A stretch of DNA of 64,000 bases from Desmodus rotundus (lineage: Eukaryota; Chordata; Mammalia; Chiroptera; Phyllostomidae): positions 95,383,705-95,447,704 of the forward strand of contig NC_071398.1 in the NCBI RefSeq assembly GCF_022682495.2, read 5' to 3'. Positions 45,310 through 64,000 of the stretch are shown here, one piece after another. Under the pieces are notes generated by a model that was given only the letters and a program-made list of their open reading frames with translations, was not told the origin of the DNA and ran no database searches. Position 1 is the first letter of the stretch. Each line of letters starts with the position of its first letter. The translations under genes were made by a program, and so were the position numbers.

Positions 45310-48300
45310 CAGATACGGACTCGAGAACAAATGTTTATTACTGCTTATGGGGGCAAAAGGGGGCAACACAAAGCATTGAAAACATCACTGGCTCACAAAA
45401 ACAGTCACCTTGTCACCTCCTTGGTTGCATTTGTTTATTTCACAAGGCTTCATTCACACATGAAAACAAGATACTAATCCAATTCAAGTTCATAACGATT
45501 ATAAAAGTAAACATTTGTTGGGACAATGTACAATAAATTGCACTTTTCTTAACAAGCATTACATTTACATTTATAGTGTACTATGCATAATACGTGGAAT
45601 TATGGAAACATCTAATTGGTCAGTGTTGAAAGAGGAGCGAGGCTACTTACTCAAGTTTCTTTTGTAGTCAATTAGCACTATTTGTGCTAATTAACTCCTT
45701 TATCCCAGAACCTGTTTTCATTAGAGGAACCATGTACAAAAATTAAACAATTCATGAAAATAAATGGTAGAGAATGTCTACTACCTCCTCAGCAAGGAAA
45801 CGGTAGGAGCTGAAAGAAAAGTGGGACTGAGAAACTTCCCCCCTCATTTGAATTAAGAATCCATATATTATGCAAAATACCAAAAATAGAGAAACTGATG
45901 TAAAAGGCTATTGGGGCATCCTGGATTCTGGGACCATCTCCAGCTTCATTCTTGTGCTTTTGTGACCCCAGAGTCTTGATGCATTTTATATCCTTATAAT
46001 CCAGTTTCCTATATTTTATTCCATGTGTAATATATAGTTATGTTACATTTCAATGGAAAAGATTTCAAATGTTAACTTACTGCAATGAAAAAGTAACTGA
46101 AAATGTTCATTTTCTAGTCAATGATTCTTTTTTATTAAGTTTTTGAGAATATCACAGGATGACCTGGGATGGAGGTGGGGAGAATGGGACGTGTTGATGA
46201 AGATGTTTTTATAGCAGGTAGCAGATCCACTTGCAGACTAGCTGGACGTGTAGTCTGGTACACAGAAGCTGAGAAGGGAACACTGACCACTGACTGCCGT
46301 CAAAATGCCACTCGTAAACATCCACTTTCCTCGTTACAACTCAGGATCACCTCCGACTGAGGTGCGGCCCACACTGAAGTATTCATTTTGGTAGCTTTTG
46401 AAAAATAAGGGAATTCCTATGGTAAAAAGCTTTGCCTTCATTGTATGGAAGCCACTGTGGCAGAGGAAGGACGTGGTGGAGCAGTTCTAGTTCAGTGCGA
46501 CCACGAGCAGGGCAACTAGGGGGCGAGCGTGTCTCACCTGGTGGCGCCCCGGCAGGGAACAGGCCCCGAGCAGTGCCCTGCCGTTCTCTCCCCGACTGCC
46601 ACGGGTGCACTCGGGTGTGATGGCACCTGGGTATACAAGAGAGGCAGGGATACTCGGGACAGGTCTACACACACAAATCCAACAGTGTGCAGATCAAACA
46701 ACAGTTTGTCCATTCTCTCGTTTATCTGTAACTGAAGCAAGAGGGTCAGAGGTTTTCTAAGTGCCCTTCTGAAAAGTTATACAATAGAATCAGCTTGCTA
46801 AGTAATTAAAAGTGCTCTTTCCAAGAGGGAGAACACAAACAAGGAATTTAATTCTTTAAAAAGCTCCTTTTGGGGGTCCTGAAATCAGACAACCGTCTGG
46901 GCAGAAGTTAGTACACTGCTTTCAGCCACAGAAAAAGAAAGCTCAGCCCCCTGCGTCAGATACACGTTGATTCTCATCTGCAGTAACTAGTCAACCCTTT
47001 TAAGATTTCTCATCTCTTGGGCCCTAAACTGTGTATTCTCTTGTGTCTCTCACTTTAGCTAGGAAATGAAGCCACTAGTTATTAACTGGAAAGTAATTTA
47101 AGAAAATGGAGTAGTGGTGTGAGAAAAATAAATAACATAGTATATATAAAAGAATGAAAATTTTGAAGAAATGAAACAAGATAAATATGATTAAATATCC
47201 CAACATCAGTGCAAAGGTTGTTTTTCTGCTTTATTTTGGAAGTTTGAGAAAGCCCATGAGGAAGAAACTGCCAACTTAGTAGTCGGGAGAGAGGAAGACA
47301 GAGATTGGCTTGTATGGGAATAGGCCACAGGCCTGTGTGCCAACCTCCTAGTGTTCTGACAGGCACTCATATACGAACATTAGCCAACTGAGAGTTTGTT
47401 TCTCTGCATTAAATTCTATGTAACTAAATATAAGCAAATTGTTCCATGGCTAAGGATGTGGGAAGCTAGCAAACATATGCACTGCAAAATTCAGCTTGGT
47501 TTCTTTCAAAAGTCAGCTTGAAAGAATGTGTTAAATAAGATTTTCAGGATATGAAAGCTCATGGATCGAATAATCAAAGTGAAGTTCATTCCCTTAATTT
47601 ATTTTGCAGAATTTACTAAAAAGAGAAATAATCTCTTTTCAGAACTGCAAATGTTGGATTTCTGGAGTGTTTCATACACTGTGTTCTAGGAAAAGATGAA
47701 AAACACTCTAGAATATGTATCTGAATATTTCCTGGATATTTGGGCTGGTTAATCTCTTTGTAAAGGAATCAAGATTAGAGTAGCAATTCTCAAATATATT
47801 TCAAAGTGAGTGAAATTAGAACTAGCAGTTAATGCTGGGATGCATGAGTTTTCAATACACAGTGAAGGACATGTGGTTGGGGTAATGCTATTATATCGAG
47901 TGAAAAATCTTACCCTATAACTATATTTTGAATTTTCTGACCCAAAGGCATTGCACTGAACAGCTTAGGCTTATGGTATCAAAACATACTCAAGTATGAT
48001 ATGGAACTGGACGAGAAAAAATATCTATAGATGACCCTTCTAACCTTTTGAAAAAGTTAAAAGGAAAGGCAAATGATTGATTTATTAAACATTTGGAATG
48101 TATACACCTGGTGATTTTGTATAAAAAAATGTAAAAGGCTATGAAACTGAGTCAGGTTTACAGGTAAGGGCTAGACCTAGGGCCATTCTATTTCTCCCTC
48201 TGCTACTTACGGAAAAGTATTTAGGCATTCTGTGGAATGCACCAATTTCTGGAAGTTAGAAGAACTTTATACAGTAGAACTATGAGATTCAGAAAACACA

Positions 48301-50337
48301 AAAATCTGTAACTTGGCTGGCCATTTGATAAGGCAACTTGTACAAGGCTTCTTGGAATCAAAGCATAAGTATCAGTAAAGCTAACAAATTATTCTAAATG
48401 ATTTATAGAAACAAGTACCAAGATGCAATTCTCTAGCCACTATATTTTACAAAAAAAAATTTAGCTTTTCTAAACCACCATGGAGGGAATGTTAAAGTCA
48501 ACACAAGACACTTGAATGCTGGCTTATTTTCATTTTTGGTAAAGAAAATGAATACAACGATGAAAGATGTCAGGACCAAAACAAACTCGGAAGGAAACTA
48601 CAACATCGTGTGATGAGTGTGACAAAAGGTGACGGACAACCCTATCGGTTTTATGGGTTGTAGAGGATAATACGCCAACGAAGCGGCTTCCCCTCTCAGG
48701 GGTTAACGATCACTGGGAAGGGAAGCAACCTGCAGTGTGTGCTCCTGGAGTCGGGATCTCTCTCACTAGATTTTTATCCCCAGGACTGTGTTAGTTTACA
48801 TTGCATCGTATGGCACAGATGAGAATCACTCTGGCTACACAGGGTTTAAGATCCTTTGCAAAGAATATGTTCATCGAGATGTGGGAGGTGGGGGGTGGGG
48901 CGTAGAGGGGGGAAATGGGGACAACTGTAACTGAACAACAATAATAAAAAAAGAAAAGAATATGTTCATCAAGGAAGCCAAGGAAGAGTGTGAGTAAATG
49001 CTTCTGTACGTACCCGACGGTAGTTGGGTTGGTGGAAAAGACCAAAAACCTCCACAATGGCTTAGAAAACGGGGAGATTCGTTTCGCCTTTACCAAAGGA
49101 TTTCCTGCATGGGCTATTGATACAGATATGTGAAACATAATTGAAAAAATATTTCCATCACCTTTTAAATAGCTTTCTTCACCTTTCCATGAGATAAGTA
49201 TTTCTATAAAGATTTCATATTCAATCAAAAATGTCACAAATGTGTTTGCATCTCTTCATCTAGGGGTACCGAGGACATATTTTGGGGGAGCCACAGAAAT
49301 CAGGAAAAGTTGCCTAACATTAAGACGATGTGAAGCGGGCCTCGATTTCCCGTTTTATAACTTCAACAAAGTTACAGTGCATTAGTGTTTCCTTAGCAAG
49401 TGCATGTCAACACTAAATGACACGCTCAGTCCCCGGCTCTGTAGTCCGTTGCGGACACAGTGGTGAACCTGGATCTGTCCAGGTGTCTCTGGTGAAGGCT
49501 TCCTAAGGCTGCGACTCGTGATACCCACTTCTAGCTTCACGCCTGCCAGACTCACAACTGTGTCCCTACTGAGGTACTGGCAGTTCCCGTGTGGAGCCCT
49601 CAAAAGGGCCTGTGAGAACACCGGCGCCAAAGTGATTTAGTTCTTCCTTCGTTTATCAGAATCTCAGTTCCTTTCCTCAACAGCCTACCTTCTCCCGTGG
49701 TTCTTGGCACTTTGTTTCCAGATGCACCCAACAGAAAATGAAACGCTCTAACTGTCTCTGGGGACCATTCAATCCCAGGTCTGCTCCCCCCTTCGGACAG
49801 GACCCTGCCGGCCAGGAGACCCGCTCGGCAGGAAAGCACCTGGCGCGGCCCTGACCAGCCCCATGGTGTGCGTATCCAAACGAATCCTGAAAAGGTAGGT
49901 GTTTCAGGTTTCAATTTTTCTTTTTCTTTTTTTTTGCCTGTGACAAATATCTTCCTATCACTTCAACCTTGGAATAAAAGACATCTCCATTTTTATGTAA
50001 GATAAAAACAATTATGAAGTTAGTACTCAATAAAAAGCGTTTAGTTCTGAATTACTTATTTCAACTAAATTTCAGGCATGTAAAATAATGTGTAATACTA
50101 GGATGGATATGAACATGGCCTTCCAAGAAGCTCGGACACAGGTGTTCAACATAAATCAGGTCGGTTTAAATAACATCCCTTTGAAAGTGTCATACAAGAA
50201 AAAGGGAGAGCCACAGAAAGACCGGGCTTGCTTTCCGGCTTCCGTTACTTTCCTTCTTCAAAAGGGACGCCTGGGAGAGTCCTCCGGGGTCTCGGTCACT
50301 TTGACCATTGTGCTCTTGTGCCAGGGCAGGGCTGGAA
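45310..50337 (-). other. RABGAP1L: RABGAP1L 3' UTR (probable, about 5 kb)
   Basis: From the stop codon to about 45310 the DNA is AT-rich and almost free of interspersed repeats; the only clear insertion is a small LINE-1 tail at 48876-48954. Minus-strand AATAAA hexamers lie at 45439-45434 and 45339-45334, which would end the message near 45310-45425. Low repeat density fits a long 3' UTR, but the end point is inferred and earlier signals may be used (for example near 46132). Confidence 0.6.
48860..48970 (+). mobile_element. Tiny LINE-1 3'-tail insertion with perfect 16-bp target duplication
   Basis: AAAGAATATGTTCATC occurs at 48860-48875 and 48955-48970. Between them lie 79 bp of GGGG-rich sequence ending GGGGACAACTGTAACTGAAC, AACAATAATAAAAAAAG, which I recognise as the 3' end of a bat LINE-1. 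Inside the RABGAP1L 3' UTR, antisense to it. Confidence 0.85.
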
Positions 50338-60948
<10,611 letters not shown>

Positions 60949-61654
60949 TTACCGTGAGCCAGTGTTCTTCCCCTCTGGCCAACCCCGTGACGGCTGCCCT
61001 CACCAAATGCCAACCACGCCCCAGGCCCTGCCAACCACACTCCAGGCCCTGGGCACGTGCTACCTCTAATCCTCCCATAGCAGTGACCTCTCAGACGACA
61101 GTGGGTGGCAGAGATCTGACCATGTGACTGGGGCGCACGCTGGGTGCAGAGCCCGGGCCCAAGTGTAGACTGGAATGGCAGCAGAGTCCCTGCTTGCTCT
61201 GAATGCTCCTCGCACAGTTTCAGATGCCACTCGGCACTCACTCTGAGACTGTGGACACGGGAGAGGCAGGGGTGGGACTCAGGGGAAGCCCTAAGGGTGG
61301 CACCTGGAGGTGGGCGCAGGGCAGGCAGCAGAGAGCGAGGCCAAGCCATGGACCGCAGTCAGGCAAGCACATTTGAAGCCCACACGGGCACTTACACAGG
61401 AGTGAGTGCAGTAGTGAGAGAGTGAGACCAAAGCCCACGAGAGGACGTCCATGAGGAGAAGTAGGGACCAGCACTGCAGACAGAAAGGACTAGAATGGCC
61501 AAGGAGAGCTCAGTAAAGTGCTCTGGTCCCGACTTAGACACAGAGCCCGACTGCACTGAGGAAGCGCTGTGTGTGTGTTTAACTCATGAACGCATGTCTG
61601 TGTCACCTGTTAGGTCTCAGCTTCCAGCGAGCGCGCAGCGCAGCCTGGCCGCGC

Positions 61655-61885
61655 CCCACCCCACTCACCCCATCTGAACTCGCTCCTGTTTAAGCCCGTT
61701 GCATCTCCCTCAACAGCACTTAGCACACCTGCACTGACAGGTTACACGTGGGACTGCCTCATCCGGCCCACGAGACTTGGAGCTCTGGGAGGCAGCAGCT
61801 CTATCACAGCCCCACCAGCCAGCCCAGCACCGGGCACCGAGTAGGTCCTCTATTGGCATTTGGCGAACGGATGGATGCGGCTCTG
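61655..61885 (+). mobile_element. L2 3' end
   Basis: CAGCACTTAGCACACCTGCA, GAGACTTGGAGCTCTGGGAG, CAGCACCGGGCACCGAGTAG and GCATTTGGCGAACGGATGGA match the L2 end. Confidence 0.75.
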
Positions 61886-63402
61886 AAAGTCGCCACAGAA
61901 GCAGCCCATGCGGAGTGGAGGTGGCGGAGAGCCACAGGACCAGTTCAGCAGAGGAAACCACAGACACGGGGGAGGGCAGCTATCTGAAGAAGCTTCTGAA
62001 GAAGCAAAATGTTATCCAAGTCACAGCGAACACGGGCCAGGTGGCCTCCTGTCTGTTTCACTGTATCTCCCGCACGTCCAGATGGCCTGGCCAGCACAGT
62101 CTGCTGGGCACCGGCGGGGGAACCTGCATCCAGCCTCTCTGTTCCCACTGTCTGGTGCTCCTCATGCCCTGTGTCCTGGAGCTGTCAGGTGAACAAGTCC
62201 CTTTTCAAGACACTGATGCATCGGATTTGGGAGGGGGGAGTGCACACAGCAAAAGAACATCTAAAAATCAGAGACAGACCTCAAAAAAGGCACTTTTGGG
62301 AAATGTCTGTAATGAAAGGAAAAGAAAGCTACCTCCCTGAGAAAATTTTTAATAAACGACTAAATATTTATCAGGAGAGGACCTACTATTTTTATTTCAC
62401 GTTTCTGCTGCACGTTCTTCACTAGGTCAAGGTAAGGCGAGCTCACTCTATTCCTGTCGCTACCAGGCGTGACATCTGCATAAAGTTCTGCGGGCCCCAT
62501 ATGGAACGAGTCCCGCCCAGAGTTTTCCAGGAGGTTTCTCTGCTATGTTAGGCTCCCACGTGAATGCGACAGAAACGACACTGCAATCTGTTAGGTGATC
62601 ATGAATCAACCGATAACCTGAGCAAAAGGCATCAGCATGAGCACCTTTCAGTAATGGTTTCTCAAAGAACTAGCCAGTTGCTCGATCTAAAACAAAGCAA
62701 ATGGATCTACAGTTCGTACACATCGCTTCTGGCCTAACACGAAACTTGCTGTGGTTAGAAGGGACCTAGGCAGGTCCCTGGTGGGAAAGCACTTCTGTGT
62801 CTCCTGTTGGTTTCTGGGGAGAGGGGAAGGACAGGAAGGGCCAGAGAGCAGGGAGCAGCAGAAACTGACCTGGAGAATTTGTATCTTTTTATGTTTCTAA
62901 TCGCCTGGAGGCCCTTTCTCAGCATCGGAGGGAGGGTGAGTTCTCCAAAGAGAAGTCTGTGTCAGAGGAAAATGAACAGCCTATGGTGCCCAGGAAGCCT
63001 GAAGCCGATGATGCTAACGTGACAGGGGTAGGGAGTCATTTATTTTGAAAAAAGTACCTAATTAGTGTTTGTTTGCTTTGAATATTATTTCAAATACAAT
63101 CTGCTTTCGTGTTGGTTTAATGTTGGCCAGGTTTGCTGCTTTAATGAAGAGATTTGAGTTTGATAAGCTGGGACACGGAAGTACCAGGCCAACTGAGTGG
63201 GTGAAGCAGACAAAGCCGGTCTGCACGCTCCCAGGCCAGGGCCCCTCCTTGGGGCTGCAGGGCAGGTCACCTGAACAGCCCTGAGCAAAACGGCACCCGT
63301 CAGGAGGAGATACGCATGAAAACGCAATGTTTATTCTTTCATTCAGATAAAAAGCTTCAGAAGCAGGGGCCAGGTCTTAAACAAAAAAAGAGAAAGATTC
63401 TC

Positions 63403-63565
63403 TGGCCAGGTGGCTCAGCTGGTGGAGGATCGTCCTGTGCACCAAAAGCTTGTGGGTCTGATCCCCGGTCTGGGTGCGTAAGGAGGTAACCAACTGATGT
63501 TTCTCTCTCTCTTTCTCTCTCTAAAATCAACAAACATGTCCTTGGTTGAGGATAAGAAAAGAGTG
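63403..63565 (+). mobile_element. VES-type SINE
   Basis: Head TCTCTGGCCAGGTGGCTCAG, box B GGGTCTGATCCCCGGTC, GGTAACCAACTGATGTTTC, a CT tract, AAAATCAACAAACATGTCC and TTGGTTGAGGATAAGAAAAG. No central GGTCCCC body, so it is a shorter subtype. Confidence 0.9.
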
Positions 63566-63764
63566 AGAGAGAAATAGAAAGAAAGGTGTGAAGGGAGGAA
63601 ATAGAGTGAGGACTAAAGGAAGGAGTGATTTTTCCTCAGAGACTGAGCTTAGTGTCTACGTGAGGCTCCTGGGCTCTCAACAATCCATTGTTTCGGGAGC
63701 CCCCACGGGGTAGTCATTCCTGATGGACCCACAAAATGGACTTTCTTAGAAAACATTTTTTTAG

Positions 63765-63980
63765 AGATTTTATTTATTTATTTTATATTTTTAGAGTGAA
63801 GGAAGGGCGAAAGAGAGAAACATGGGTGTGCAAGAGATACATCGATCGGCTGCCTCTCGCACGCCCCCCACTGGGGACCTGGCCTGCAATCCAGGCATGT
63901 TCCCTGACTGGGAATTGGACTGGTGACTCTCTTGTTCGCAGGCTGGCACTCCATCCACTGAGCCACACCTGCCAGGGCTG
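63765..63980 (-). mobile_element. VES-type SINE, antisense
   Basis: Reverse-complement VES with GGGCGAAAGAGAGAAACATG, ACGCCCCCCACTGGGGACCT and GAGCCACACCTGCCAGGGC. TTTATTTATTTTATATTT is the complement of its A-rich tail. Confidence 0.92.
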
Positions 63981-64000
63981 GAAAACCTTTAAATAATATA

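Overview
The window is vertebrate nuclear DNA, almost certainly from a yangochiropteran bat. The protein-coding exons are mammalian, with GT-AG introns, CpG-island promoters, MIR, L2, MaLR and MER5A fossils and abundant LINE-1. The bat call rests on about ten tRNA-derived VES-type SINEs (box B GGTTCGATTCC, a GGTCCCCAGTAGGGG-like body, an AACCAATCGATG-like stretch and a TCTC-rich tail). It is supported by young-looking mariner and hAT fragments and by a LINE-1 3' end of the type I associate with bats. I cannot name the species.

The gene content matches the conserved MRPS14 - CACYBP - RABGAP1L block (human 1q25.1), shown here in the reverse of the human orientation. Layout: 1-18,600 is intergenic DNA, a mosaic of old repeats with no gene I can support. 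At 18,751-29,459 (+) lies a complete three-exon MRPS14 (mitochondrial ribosomal protein uS14m, 128 aa). At 34,553-43,656 (-) lies a complete six-exon CACYBP (calcyclin-binding protein / Siah-1-interacting protein, 230 aa), tail-to-tail with MRPS14. At 45,300-60,864 (-) lie the last five coding exons and a long candidate 3' UTR of RABGAP1L (203 C-terminal residues, a coiled coil). The rest of RABGAP1L lies beyond the right edge. From 60,865 to the end is RABGAP1L intron.

The three genes are neighbours by ancestry and do not form a pathway: a mitoribosome subunit, a ubiquitin-ligase/Hsp90-type scaffold and a Rab GTPase-activating protein. Both complete genes start in CpG islands. MRPS14 has GC boxes, an inverted CCAAT box and a YY1 motif over its start codon. 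CACYBP has a heat-shock-element-like site, a TCTCGCGAGA palindrome, duplicated ETS-type repeats and, further upstream, a second ETS/YY1 cluster.

I found no CRISPR array, bacterial operon, viral genome or clearly new genetic system. The most interesting items are: a minisatellite apparently grown from an L2 fragment at the broken end of a mariner; an internally deleted mariner and an hAT with readable target duplications; tiny LINE-1 3'-end insertions with target duplications; CTCF-like cores inside VES SINEs; RABGAP1L coiled-coil exons sized in whole heptads; and the possible second CACYBP promoter. Repeat family names are from memory of consensus sequences and boundaries are approximate unless target duplications are stated.
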